This document shows, piece after piece, positions 15,744-24,274 of a stretch of DNA of 32,233 nucleotides (position 1 is its first letter; each line of letters opens with the position of its first letter). The translations under genes and the position numbers were made by a program. The stretch covers positions 1 to 32,233 of the IMG/VR virus record IMGVR_UViG_3300012964_000038; one strand, 5' to 3'. Origin of the DNA: a virus. The notes under the pieces are model-generated. The model saw only the letters and a list, made by a program, of their open reading frames with translations. It was not told where the DNA came from and did no database searches.

Positions 15744-16489
15744 TGGTTCCCTACGGAAGGCCCGTCTGGTCCCGCCAGGCCAGGATCGGGGACTATTGCG
15801 GGTCGCTCGACAAGCGCGACTGCCGCACCGAGACGATCCCGTACGCCTGGGGCGTCTACCGCGAACTTCGCGCCATGCGTGGCTCGGCCTACACCCAGAG
15901 CACGACGTCTCTGGTCCACGTCGAGCATCTGGCCATCGCGCGGATGTTCTGCGGAATCCTCCGAGCCGCCGAGAAGCTCGAGAGCAACTCGCTTCCCGGG
16001 ACCTCCGTCGACAACCTGGCCGAATGGGCCACGATTGAAGGTGTAGCGAGCTACTCCGGGGAAGAGCCCTGGCAGCTCCGGCTTCGCGCCGCGACCCGCT
16101 ACCGCATCACCGGTATCCCGACCCGTACGGTGGTCGAGGACGCCCTGAGACAGCTGATGGGGTCGGCGTTCTCCAGCGTACTGTGGTCCGACGGTGGGCT
16201 ACTCAGCACGCCTCCGAGCCCCACGTACTGGCCCGACATCAACGACGGACCCTTGGGTCTCGACTTGGGTGGGGGTACGTGGATGAGCCGCAGGGCTCAC
16301 CTGGTGGTCTACGTGACCCGAGACTTCGCGCTGAACAGCCAGGAGTTCGACAACCTGGTGCAGTTTCAGATGCGAGACTTGCTTCGCTACATGATGCCCG
16401 CGCACGCCACCTACGACTGGGCAGCCGTCGGTGACGGCAGCGACGGGTTCTACCTCGACATCTCACTCCTGAGCTACGACGCGCTATGA
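15731..16489 (+). CDS. baseplate protein, Mu gp48/tail-tip-like
   Basis: The start is ambiguous: GTG 15731 follows GGAAAGG at a suitable distance, while GTG 15740 or ATG 15743 would give GTGA or ATG starts next to the preceding TGA. I keep 15731 (252 residues). Helix-rich residues about 60-115 include ARMFCGILRAAEKLE and WATIEGVASYSGEEPW, then RLRAATRYRITGIPTRTVVED. That resembles the wedge-to-fibre linking protein encoded after the J gene in Mu-type tails. It lies immediately upstream of the first fibre gene, as expected for a fibre-anchoring baseplate protein. Confidence 0.6.
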   Translation: MAVVMVPYGRPVWSRQARIGDYCGSLDKRDCRTETIPYAWGVYRELRAMRGSAYTQSTTSLVHVEHLAIARMFCGILRAAEKLESNSLPGTSVDNLAEWATIEGVASYSGEEPWQLRLRAATRYRITGIPTRTVVEDALRQLMGSAFSSVLWSDGGLLSTPPSPTYWPDINDGPLGLDLGGGTWMSRRAHLVVYVTRDFALNSQEFDNLVQFQMRDLLRYMMPAHATYDWAAVGDGSDGFYLDISLLSYDAL

Positions 16490-17610
16490 GCTTCTCACGA
16501 GCAAAGCCTGTTGGGTTCGCGCCTGGCGATCGACTGCTGTCGACCGAGATCGAACAGATCGACGTCAACCAGAGCCGAGCGTTGGACACGTACGCCGGAG
16601 GCACCTACGCCACCAACGCCGGTCAGACGATCGGGATCACGACCCCCGTAAGCCTGACCGACTTTCGTGGCACCATCACGGCCACCAATGTCCTGACCGT
16701 GATGCCTGGGGCCTACATCGTCTGCCCCGGGTTTCTCAACATCTCGAACGGAGGACTCCAGGAAGTCCAGAACGGCGGGAACGTCAACGTCAAGGGCGGA
16801 GGACACGTTCACGTAGAGTCTGGAGGCGAGATAGACCTTGCGTCGGGTGGTATTCTGTACGGGGTATCCGGGTCCGTCGTCAACATCGAGGGGACCTTCA
16901 CAGCAGACAACATGGTGGACTGCCACGTCAAGACGGGGGAATACCTCGTCATCGACTCCGGAGGTGGGATCAACGCCTACGGCACCATCATCGTCCAGCT
17001 CAGCGCCAACATCGACGTTGAAGACGGTGGCGACATCGAGATCAAGTCCGGAGGCGACGTCAACCTGCAGAGCGGTGGCCACCTCCACGTCGCCGACCCT
17101 ACCAACATCATCGTAACGTCGTATACCAGGAACTTCTACCTGACGCCTTTGGGGGGCGCGGCGGACGGCCTGTACAATTTCGACGTCACGTCGGCATACG
17201 GGACGAACATTGGCTGGATTCAGGGAGCTGGCCCAGGCGCTGGAGACCACTTCCAGGTGGGGCTTCAGGGTATCAGCCGGCGAGCTGTCGTTACGGCCGT
17301 CGTGATGCATTGCAAAGCCGCTGGTGGGCATGCCGGTCTCCCTACCACGATGCCTGAGATCAGCTTCGGGCAGGAGAACGTCACGACCGGCGTCATCACC
17401 AACATTGGGAGTCAAGTCGATACATCTGCGACGACTGGGGTCTATCAGTCCTACCACGCGGTCGCCATCACGCCCCTGACGCAGTCTCTCTACACCAGCA
17501 ATCCATACGTCGTATCGGTCAAGGGAGAGTCGGGGACCAACGCGGTCGCGGGGTTCGAGGTCTACAGCATCGAGATTGTGTGCGCCTTCACTGCGATCGA
17601 GAACGGTTAG
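16486..17610 (+). CDS. tail fibre protein with short beta-helix repeats
   Basis: The protein has 374 residues and starts at an ATGA overlap. After about 75 residues it has runs of 6-8-residue units with paired glycines and alternating Val/Ile/His (GGNVNVKGGGHVHVESGG, later GGDIEIKSGGDVNLQSGG). This pattern suits a trimeric beta-helix or beta-solenoid shaft. The C-terminal 170 residues are a separate globular-looking domain (LYNFDVTSAYGTNIGWIQ). It probably forms a side fibre. The stop overlaps, in opposite orientation, the stop of the metalloprotease gene by four bases. Confidence 0.78.
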   Translation: MSFSRAKPVGFAPGDRLLSTEIEQIDVNQSRALDTYAGGTYATNAGQTIGITTPVSLTDFRGTITATNVLTVMPGAYIVCPGFLNISNGGLQEVQNGGNVNVKGGGHVHVESGGEIDLASGGILYGVSGSVVNIEGTFTADNMVDCHVKTGEYLVIDSGGGINAYGTIIVQLSANIDVEDGGDIEIKSGGDVNLQSGGHLHVADPTNIIVTSYTRNFYLTPLGGAADGLYNFDVTSAYGTNIGWIQGAGPGAGDHFQVGLQGISRRAVVTAVVMHCKAAGGHAGLPTTMPEISFGQENVTTGVITNIGSQVDTSATTGVYQSYHAVAITPLTQSLYTSNPYVVSVKGESGTNAVAGFEVYSIEIVCAFTAIENG

Positions 17611-18128
17611 CGGTAGACGTGGTCACACCCGCCAATGGCCTCACACCACATCAGGGCGTCGATGTCGGTAAGGTGTGAGATGGCGGGGTCTAGTTTGGCC
17701 GCCATGATGGCATCGGGGTGGCTCGAGTGGCCAATACCCAGATGATGGCCGATCTCGTGCAGCGCTATGGTCCGTAGCCGGTCTCCATCCATGACGTCGT
17801 AAGCTTCAGCTGTCGCCCAAATGTTGATCGTATGATCGGAACCCTGGAGAAGACCTTCGGTGTCGTACCTACCAGCGCAACGGATGTCGCCTGACGTACA
17901 GTCTGGTACCAGGATGAGTTTGTTGTCGGTCGAAAGAGCCTGAGCTGTCCATACGAGACACCTCTCGCCCATCGTGACGTCACACCACTCGTTGGCCGCG
18001 TCCCACAGGACGTCGATCCGAGACCGTGCCTCGGGTGAGACCCAGAAGAGGTCATCCTTGGCCGACCCGCATCCTGTCTCCAGGACGACCACCAGGACCA
18101 ACAGCGCTATCATGCTCCATCGTGTCAT
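17607..18128 (-). CDS. exported metzincin-type zinc metalloprotease
   Basis: The 173-residue protein has an N-terminal signal peptide: charged MTRW, a hydrophobic run of Ile/Leu/Val, then LETGC at residues 16-20, an imperfect lipobox because Glu occupies the -3 site. Near the C-terminus HEIGHHLGIGHS gives zinc ligands His124, His128 and His134 with catalytic Glu125. Met142 follows in a DAIM turn, together the signature of matrixin-like metzincins. Further cysteines suggest disulfides in an exported protein. It should cleave proteins outside the cytoplasm; the target is unknown. It is the only protease in the fibre region and lies opposite to all late genes, suggesting a cargo gene. Confidence 0.82.
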   Translation of the reverse strand: MTRWSMIALLVLVVVLETGCGSAKDDLFWVSPEARSRIDVLWDAANEWCDVTMGERCLVWTAQALSTDNKLILVPDCTSGDIRCAGRYDTEGLLQGSDHTINIWATAEAYDVMDGDRLRTIALHEIGHHLGIGHSSHPDAIMAAKLDPAISHLTDIDALMWCEAIGGCDHVYR

Positions 18129-18400
18129 GGCGCGAGCTCCTCGGCCATCGTGGTCCGCTCAGACCGCTCGACCTCGACCTCACACACCAGGGTCTCGAGG
18201 ACGCCATACCGACCATGCCGGATGGGGATCGCCACGAGCCTCCTCTCAGGACGGGCCACGCGGGCCATGGTGGCGGGGCGGAGGACGGCCGGGAGCGATG
18301 CCCAGGACTCCGCGGAGTGCCCTGTGCGGGCCACGTAGGAATACTGCGTGGGCGTGATGGGCCCCGGTGGAGGGGTCATCTGGGAGCGTCGGTCGGTCAT
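18125..18400 (-). CDS. hypothetical protein cotranscribed with metalloprotease
   Basis: The 91-residue frame ends in an ATGA overlap with the start of the metalloprotease gene, so the two probably form a minus-strand operon. The protein is Pro-rich at the start (MTPPPGPITPTQYSY), then has a Arg/Val-rich middle (RPERRLVAIPIRHGRYG) and an acidic-basic C-terminus (LVCEVEVERSERT). It has no signal or membrane segment. No strong Shine-Dalgarno precedes ATG 18400, so a later start is possible. No family was recognised. Confidence 0.6.
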   Translation of the reverse strand: MTDRRSQMTPPPGPITPTQYSYVARTGHSAESWASLPAVLRPATMARVARPERRLVAIPIRHGRYGVLETLVCEVEVERSERTTMAEELAP

Positions 18401-18469
18401 GCCCCAGTGGACGGTACGGACGCTGAGCCGGATAAGTCACACGCTGAAGATAGGTGAGATAAGGTAGGA
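18401..18469. promoter_or_regulatory. divergent intergenic region with GATAAG-like repeats
   Basis: This gap separates the minus-strand pair from the plus-strand fibre block, so it should carry promoters in one or both directions. The stretch nearest the plus-strand gene is richer in A+T and holds three related words, GATAAGT (18431), GATAGGT (18449) and GATAAGGT (18458), the last merging with the AAGGTAGGA Shine-Dalgarno. I see no convincing -35/-10 pair, so regulation is unassigned. Confidence 0.3.
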
Positions 18470-19540
18470 ATGTCGATCACCGTAACCCGAAATGTCAACC
18501 CGGTAGCCGGACAGCCGGTTAGCGTCACGCTCACGCCGACCACGGGCAACTACGTCCGGGTCTGGTGCAGCGCCGCTCCTCTTGGGTCCTCCGTCCAGAC
18601 CCGCATCGACGCCGAGGCCACCGAGCGCGTCCTGCTCCACCAGGGACCCTCCGCGACGCCCTGGGACGTCACGCTCGACCTGCCGGGACAGTACGTCCTG
18701 TCGCTCGAGGAGCTCACGGTGGGCGCCACGGACTACGGGGGAGGGTACTCCGGGTCGCCCGACAGCTACTCGACCGAGACCCTGCTGAGCACGACGGCCT
18801 ACAGCCTGACGGTGGGCCGGCGCCTGACCTGCCGAGTCGGGACGAGCCGTGACTCCGCGACCCTGGTGCTCCATGTGTGGGGAACGACGGTACAGGCCAC
18901 GACGCTGGCGGTGCATGGCGAGTCGAGCCCGGCGCTGATCGACCCCACGACGCCCCGGGCGTCCAACGCGATTCTGTCCGCCACGGTGGTCGCGCAGCTT
19001 GCGGCGCTGGCGGGCGTTGCGGCCACGACGTTGGCGGGGAACCCGACGACCGTGTTCGGCGACATCCGGACACAGTTCAACGCGCACCTGAGTCACGCGG
19101 GGCACGCCGCGTCCGACACCCACAATTCGGTCGTCGCGTCTTACGCCTCGCCGTCGGTGCCGGACCAGATGGCGACGTCCATCGGAGAACTCCAGCGTCG
19201 CCTGCGCCAGCACATGACGAATGACGACGGGACCGGGATCGGAAGTGACGTCTTCCACACGGCTGGAGACAACACGAACTCCCTGCTCGACACGACTCCG
19301 GGCGACATCCTGTCGAACGCCATCGCGCTGGCGGACTGCTGGCGAGCGTACGAAGCGCACAGGGTGATGCTGTCCAGCGTCCACTCGAGTTCGGATTCCG
19401 TCAACGACTGCGCCGCGCTTCCGGCGCTACTCAACCTGCATCGGCTCATTCTGGCCGAACTCGCGAAGCAAACCCCGACGGCAGCACCGACAGCGAACGC
19501 TGGCGGCGTCACCCTCGAAACCTTGATGGGAATGAGCTGA
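18470..19540 (+). CDS. fibre-associated protein with Ig-like N-terminus and FNAH...VH repeats
   Basis: The protein has 356 residues and a clear AAGGTAGGA Shine-Dalgarno. The first 150 residues look like strands of one or two Ig-like domains (VNPVAGQPVSVTLTPTTG). The remainder is Ala-rich and helical. It contains two copies of a pattern common in phage tail proteins: FNAHLSHAGHAASDTHNS around residue 203 and YEAHRVMLSSVHSSSDSVN around residue 293. This suggests a fibre or adhesin-bearing protein. It leads the second, plus-strand fibre block and is joined to the next gene by TGATG. Confidence 0.72.
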   Translation: MSITVTRNVNPVAGQPVSVTLTPTTGNYVRVWCSAAPLGSSVQTRIDAEATERVLLHQGPSATPWDVTLDLPGQYVLSLEELTVGATDYGGGYSGSPDSYSTETLLSTTAYSLTVGRRLTCRVGTSRDSATLVLHVWGTTVQATTLAVHGESSPALIDPTTPRASNAILSATVVAQLAALAGVAATTLAGNPTTVFGDIRTQFNAHLSHAGHAASDTHNSVVASYASPSVPDQMATSIGELQRRLRQHMTNDDGTGIGSDVFHTAGDNTNSLLDTTPGDILSNAIALADCWRAYEAHRVMLSSVHSSSDSVNDCAALPALLNLHRLILAELAKQTPTAAPTANAGGVTLETLMGMS

Positions 19541-20007
19541 TGGCTGGCATTTACGGCAACAGCGTATCGGTCGTGATGGTAGCGGGAGATACCGCTGCCG
19601 AGAACACGTGGGATGGTTTCCTCGTCGATGAGATGGTCACGCTCGCCGTGACTCCCGCGGGGACGTCCTACTCCTGGGGGATGTCGCTGCCGAACGGCGC
19701 TTCCTCGGTGAGGGCGGCCCTGAGTTCGACGACTGCCGCGGCCCCAACCTTCACGCCGGACGTAGCAGGGGAATGGGTTCTGACCTGCCTGGTAAACGGT
19801 GTCACGACCTACGTGCTGAGACTCGGCGTGACGGCAGTCGCAACCGTCACGATGCCACAAGTGGCCCGCCTCCAGGCCGTCGCAGACTCGGCCGTGAGCA
19901 ACCCGAGCGGCACGACGCTCGCCCTCTACAACTCGGCCACACACGGGCTCGTGGTCAAGACGAGTGCTGGAGTGATTTACACGATCAGCAAGGTGGTGGT
20001 CCCCTGA
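19540..20007 (+). CDS. putative Ig-like fold fibre protein
   Basis: This 155-residue protein starts at a TGATG overlap. Its middle (VTLAVTPAGTSYSWGMSLP, then TFTPDVAGEWVLTCLV) has the P-A-G-x-x-Y-x-W and D-V-A-G-x-W/Y-x-L-T pattern of PKD/Ig-like domains. A short region after residue 120 is strand-rich with a repeated V-V end. Neighbouring genes are also Ig-like or fibre-like. It likely builds part of the adhesion apparatus. Exact role unknown. Confidence 0.7.
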   Translation: MAGIYGNSVSVVMVAGDTAAENTWDGFLVDEMVTLAVTPAGTSYSWGMSLPNGASSVRAALSSTTAAAPTFTPDVAGEWVLTCLVNGVTTYVLRLGVTAVATVTMPQVARLQAVADSAVSNPSGTTLALYNSATHGLVVKTSAGVIYTISKVVVP

Positions 20008-20822
20008 TGGCATCCTCGAACTTCACGGTCAACGGCTCCTCGCTTCCAGCCGCAATCTCTACCACGTGGGGCGCGACCGTCACGTGCGCCCTGGTCAGCA
20101 CCCAGGGAGTCAACAGCGTCGCGTGGTCCGTGCTGGGCAAGAGCCGCTCGACGCTCGCGACGCCCACGCTGGTGAGTTCCGGCAGCCCTTCTGGGGCCAC
20201 CATGACGTTCACGTTCCCGGCAGCCAGCGGGTACGGTGCATACGGCGGGTCTCTCCTGATCCAGTGCGTCGTCACCTACAGCGTTGCAGGCGTGGCCAGG
20301 ACTCACACGACCAGGGCCGTGATCGGAGTTCCGATCCTAGGAACGACCATGGTTCCAGGTGCCCTTGGCGAGACTACTGAGCGAGGGACATACGGATGGC
20401 TCGACCTGCTCAACAACCAACTCGCAGCGTTGAGCGGACTGGTAGCGGCGGGGACGAGTGCGGATGTCGCCGTCACGGGCGGGGGTGGAGCGACGACGCT
20501 GTACGACTACCCACTGGCCTCCGTAGCATCCGAGGATCAGACGATCGAAGTAGACCTGCGAATCGAGGTCTGGCAGGCCGCAGACAACGACGCCACGGCC
20601 ACCATCCACACGACGGCCTACGTGCTCGTGAAAGCCGCTGGTTCGACGATTCTGAACGCCCCAGATACCGAGCAGACGGTGCTAGGTACTCTGACGGCGG
20701 GTGTGTCGGTAGCGTTCAGCATCACGTCCAACACGACCTTGCGAACATCCTGCACCAGCACCGTGACCAACATGAAGGCATCCGTGACGGTGGCCCACCT
20801 GTCAGCCAGGACCCGGAGCTGA
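20007..20822 (+). CDS. putative tail fibre protein, Ig-like with beta C-terminal domain
   Basis: I start it at ATG 20007, a TGATG overlap, giving 271 residues; the open frame further upstream lies in the previous gene. The first 110 residues are Ig-like (VTCALVSTQGVNSVAWSVLG, then FTFPAASGYGAYGG). A short helix LDLLNNQLAALSGLVAAG follows, possibly a trimerising segment. The C-terminal 120 residues are a strand-rich domain with many Thr/Ala/Val. The organisation fits a short fibre or attachment protein. Confidence 0.72.
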   Translation: MASSNFTVNGSSLPAAISTTWGATVTCALVSTQGVNSVAWSVLGKSRSTLATPTLVSSGSPSGATMTFTFPAASGYGAYGGSLLIQCVVTYSVAGVARTHTTRAVIGVPILGTTMVPGALGETTERGTYGWLDLLNNQLAALSGLVAAGTSADVAVTGGGGATTLYDYPLASVASEDQTIEVDLRIEVWQAADNDATATIHTTAYVLVKAAGSTILNAPDTEQTVLGTLTAGVSVAFSITSNTTLRTSCTSTVTNMKASVTVAHLSARTRS

Positions 20823-20824
20823 TC

Positions 20825-21619
20825 GTGAGTGTCTACCCCTTCCACGGGTTCCGGTTTGCAGATCCGAAGTCTGCCAAGATCCCTGGGTTGACGTTCGTGG
20901 GTTGGTGGTCGTGCCACCATGCCTACGGGCAACGGGTCACTACGGACAGCGGATCTGGAGAGGCTAGAGCGGCATCAATGGCGGCAGTTCAGTCTGCTGG
21001 GATTGCGCCATTGGCTCAGTCCGATGATGCGAAGCGCATGAGGTTCTACGACGTCACGATAGACGGCGTTACCGTCCTGCACGGAGAGGCGACTCGGAAC
21101 AGCGAGTTGATCTCGACGAACGCCACCTTGCTGGGCGCGGTCAGCGGAGATGATCCGTCGTTCACGATCTGCGGTGTTTGGGGCGGGACAGGGGTGTTCG
21201 CGTGCCCCATTTCTTGGACAGGCGCCGCGTTCTACGAGTACCCGATGCACATCAATGCGGCCGGTACAGGGCTTCGATCGTGGAGGTACGTTGGCAGTAC
21301 GTCGGGGCCCACGATCACGAACAGCGCGTCTCTGGTAGCAACTCCTGTGACGTGGTGCCTGTTCCGGAACGCGGACCGCACACAGGACACGTACATCGGG
21401 GGCCAGTACATCAGCACCGTGACCCACACAGATTTCGCAAGTGCAACGGCCGTACAGTGTTCTACGGGAGACGCAACCAGCGCCACCGGAGACAATACGC
21501 TTGCAGAATGGGCCATCTGGTCAGGTGTTCCCGACGGAGCTGGCCACACTGTTCGATATCGTGCAGTCCAGAGGATTGTTCGATCCATGGGGTCTAGGTT
21601 CGGCGGGCTAGCTGGGTAG
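20825..21619 (+). CDS. putative LamG/concanavalin-like fibre protein
   Basis: The likely start is GTG 20825, two bases after the preceding stop (264 residues). The upstream open frame lies in the previous gene. The sequence (VGWWSCHHAYGQRVT; SFTICGVWGGTG; LRSWRYVGSTSG; then NTLAEWAIWSGVPDGAG and a closing helix RAVQRIV) follows the strand order of LamG-like carbohydrate-binding domains, in which the A-E-W/I-x-I-W-x-G segment marks the last strand. Such domains bind host surface sugars. Its DNA is visibly less G+C-rich than the baseplate genes, as in the next gene, suggesting receptor-binding module exchange. Confidence 0.65.
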   Translation: MSVYPFHGFRFADPKSAKIPGLTFVGWWSCHHAYGQRVTTDSGSGEARAASMAAVQSAGIAPLAQSDDAKRMRFYDVTIDGVTVLHGEATRNSELISTNATLLGAVSGDDPSFTICGVWGGTGVFACPISWTGAAFYEYPMHINAAGTGLRSWRYVGSTSGPTITNSASLVATPVTWCLFRNADRTQDTYIGGQYISTVTHTDFASATAVQCSTGDATSATGDNTLAEWAIWSGVPDGAGHTVRYRAVQRIVRSMGSRFGGLAG

Positions 21620-21629
21620 CGGATGGGGC

Positions 21630-24029
21630 ATGGCCATCAAGATCACCACAAGACCATCGCAGACCCCTGGTGGATCTGCTGTATATTCAAACTACTTGAG
21701 GTCCAAAATGCGGATCGGTACTGGCACCGGGATCAATATGTCGACGGGGTCCCCGATGGTAACCATCACGTCTCCGTTGGCGGGGACGGTGTTCGTTGTA
21801 GGAATTGCAACGTCGGTGTCACTGGTGGGGAATGATCAGGACTACGAGTGCAGTTTCGATCCCGATTTCGCCAACATCCGTGGGACCATCACGGTCACGG
21901 GTAGAGTTGGAACCGGGGACGTCACGGCTGGAGTTGGCGACGCGGGGGAGCTCTCCCTCTACATCCGCGAAGTCGGCGGCACGACGGCCCGGGCCACGCT
22001 GGCGTGCACGGTCATCACAGCAGCTATCACGCTCGACCTTCCGGCTCCTGCGACCGAGCTCATTGCTGGCACCGTCACGACGTTCTCGGGAACGTGCACG
22101 ACGGGCTGCACCGTCGCGCTCTATCGTGCGACAGGTGAGTCGGACAAGATTGCCGACGCGGTAGTCGTGGGCGCAACGTGGTCGTACGATTACGCGCCGT
22201 CAATTGCCGACGTCGTGGCAGGCCTTACCGCGGTCTACGCGGTGGCGACCCTGGGTCCGAACACAGCCGAGGACTCTGTGGCCATCACGGTCGCACTGCC
22301 GGGTGATCCCGATGCCTTCCACTTCGCGGCTTCGGGAGCATCCTACATGACGCTTTCAGGTAGCGATGTCACTCAATGGCACGACCTTACCCGAAACACC
22401 AATCACGCCACGGATGGCACAACACGACCGGTGTTCACCGAACCAGGTGGGGGAGCGGACCCATATCTGGCATTCACGAAGGAGGACGCGGATCGACTGC
22501 TTATTCCTTACGCTTGGGCGAACGGACTTTCTGAATGTTCCGTGGCCGTGTCAATGCAGACGCCTGGCTCGGGCACCTACCACATGGTGTGGGACTTCTA
22601 CAACGGGCTGAAACTGGCATATCTGACGGATGTTCTGTTCATCTGGCATTCCTCGTCTCCCAGTAGCACCGTATCGCCAGTGGTCACGAACACCGACCAC
22701 ACGATCCTAGTAACGTACGATGGATCGATCACCGTAGTCGGTGACCGTGTGAAAGTGTGGGTTGACGGTGAACATCGACCATTGGAGTCAGTGGTGGCGT
22801 GGCCAGCTACGCTGGCTGCCAGTCATAGCGCGGGTCGGTTGGGTCAGCGTGGCGATGCTGCGTTCCCTCTCACGGGTCGCATGCACGCATTTTCGAGATG
22901 GAATCATGCTCTAGACGAGGCAGAGATTGCCGAGTTCTTTACGATGTGTCGAGCGGAACTTGCGTACACCAGCACATGGTCCGACACGGGGACAACGCTT
23001 ACGGAGCATTTCAACGCCTCGCCGACACTGGGGGCAGAACTAGCGCTGACAGCGTCAGGTCTCACTGTCACCCCTGGATCACCAGTCACTGTCTACGACA
23101 AGGCAGCGTTGCACGTAGCCTTCACGAGTCTACGCAAGCTGGACGCCACGACATACCGCGTGTATTTCCGCAATGGGGCGGAGCACGTAGAATCGACTGG
23201 CAAGATCCAATACTGTGAGTCCATCGGCGGCTATGCTGTGTGGGGGGTTCCGGTTGATATCGTCAACACGGTCGGCGTCGATGATCGCGACCCTAGAGTC
23301 TGTGATTACGATGGTACCGAGACGATTCTTTGGGTGAAGTACCCGGACGAGGGAACGCTCCAACTGTTCCGCCAGCCCGTTGCTGGCGGGGCGGTTACGA
23401 ACGTCTGCGGCTACCCTCAGGTAGCTGCTACGCAAGCAGTGTCCTCCCAAGGTCAGGCTGTCGAGGGGGAGGACATCATTGTCACCTATGGAGGTCCAAA
23501 CACCTACGTCGGGCGGCTGGGCACGGTGATTGCTGGCACAGACGTCTATTGGACGTCAGCACCCAGCGATGGCGGGGGCGATACATACAAGATTTACGAA
23601 CCTTCTGTACTGCGACTGGCCAGTGGGGATTTGCTGCTCGTGGCTCGCACGGGGCATCCGGCGTCTGCTACTGGACCGTGCTTGCAGTTGCGATCAGCTG
23701 ATGACGGCGTAACGTGGGCTAGCGCGCAGTTATTCCCGGCCACTCATGGAGGCGAACCGCTGGGCCTAGATTCTCCGTTCGTGTTCCAGATGTCGACGGG
23801 TACGCTGGTAGTAGTCGGGCGTCGAAAGTACGCGACTGGAGTCCCGCTCACGCTGCTCTACTCGACAGACGACGGGGCGACCTGGAGCGCTCCTGTGGAC
23901 CTGTTTGATTTGACGCAAGTTGACTCCGGCTACTGTGGCGTTGTGGAGATCGACAGCACACACATCCTGCTCAGCTACTACTACGACAGCGCGACGGAGA
24001 TCCGTGTTGTGCCCGTGACTATCTCATGA
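21630..24029 (+). CDS. large receptor-binding tail protein with LamG-like and sialidase-like domains
   Basis: The protein has 799 residues. After about 40 residues come two Ig-like segments (MVTITSPLAGTVFVVG; LDLPAPATELIAGTVTTF). A LamG-like domain spans roughly 225-440, with FHFAASGASYMTLSG and VTQWHDLTRNTNHATDG characteristic of its opening. The rest looks like a beta-propeller: EPSVLRLASGDLLLVARTG matches sialidase blades, and two Asp boxes, SADDGVTWASAQ near residue 688 and STDDGATWSAPV near 744, are clear. It may recognise or cut surface glycans; catalytic residues could not be assigned. It probably is the distal adhesin of the virion. Confidence 0.78.
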   Translation: MAIKITTRPSQTPGGSAVYSNYLRSKMRIGTGTGINMSTGSPMVTITSPLAGTVFVVGIATSVSLVGNDQDYECSFDPDFANIRGTITVTGRVGTGDVTAGVGDAGELSLYIREVGGTTARATLACTVITAAITLDLPAPATELIAGTVTTFSGTCTTGCTVALYRATGESDKIADAVVVGATWSYDYAPSIADVVAGLTAVYAVATLGPNTAEDSVAITVALPGDPDAFHFAASGASYMTLSGSDVTQWHDLTRNTNHATDGTTRPVFTEPGGGADPYLAFTKEDADRLLIPYAWANGLSECSVAVSMQTPGSGTYHMVWDFYNGLKLAYLTDVLFIWHSSSPSSTVSPVVTNTDHTILVTYDGSITVVGDRVKVWVDGEHRPLESVVAWPATLAASHSAGRLGQRGDAAFPLTGRMHAFSRWNHALDEAEIAEFFTMCRAELAYTSTWSDTGTTLTEHFNASPTLGAELALTASGLTVTPGSPVTVYDKAALHVAFTSLRKLDATTYRVYFRNGAEHVESTGKIQYCESIGGYAVWGVPVDIVNTVGVDDRDPRVCDYDGTETILWVKYPDEGTLQLFRQPVAGGAVTNVCGYPQVAATQAVSSQGQAVEGEDIIVTYGGPNTYVGRLGTVIAGTDVYWTSAPSDGGGDTYKIYEPSVLRLASGDLLLVARTGHPASATGPCLQLRSADDGVTWASAQLFPATHGGEPLGLDSPFVFQMSTGTLVVVGRRKYATGVPLTLLYSTDDGATWSAPVDLFDLTQVDSGYCGVVEIDSTHILLSYYYDSATEIRVVPVTIS

Positions 24030-24274
24030 CCCGCGCGCTAGCGCTCGGATTCCTCCTCTCCGCCTGCACCCCCTCGGCGCAGCGGGACGCGGCATTGGCT
24101 GCGGTCGTAGCCGGAGCCACAGCTTCAGTCGCCTGCGGCATCGCTAACGGGCAGACACACCACCAGTTCCAGCTCGGAGCCTGCGCGATCGTGGGGGGAA
24201 GCATCGCGATCGGTGGCGGGGTCGTACTGCACTCACAACTCGAGGCGGGTGACCGCCAAGGAGATGGTCGATGA
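24026..24274 (+). CDS. small outer-membrane-type lipoprotein
   Basis: The 82-residue protein begins at an ATGA overlap. It has a canonical lipoprotein signal: MTRALALGF followed by LLSAC, with the lipidated Cys at residue 14. The mature part has two Ala/Gly-rich hydrophobic stretches (ALAAVVAGATASVACGIA; ACAIVGGSIAIGGGVVL) and ends charged. It opens the lysis region, just before a holin-like gene. A spanin-like or lysis accessory role is possible, but it is too hydrophobic for a typical outer-membrane spanin. Function undetermined. Confidence 0.72.
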   Translation: MTRALALGFLLSACTPSAQRDAALAAVVAGATASVACGIANGQTHHQFQLGACAIVGGSIAIGGGVVLHSQLEAGDRQGDGR

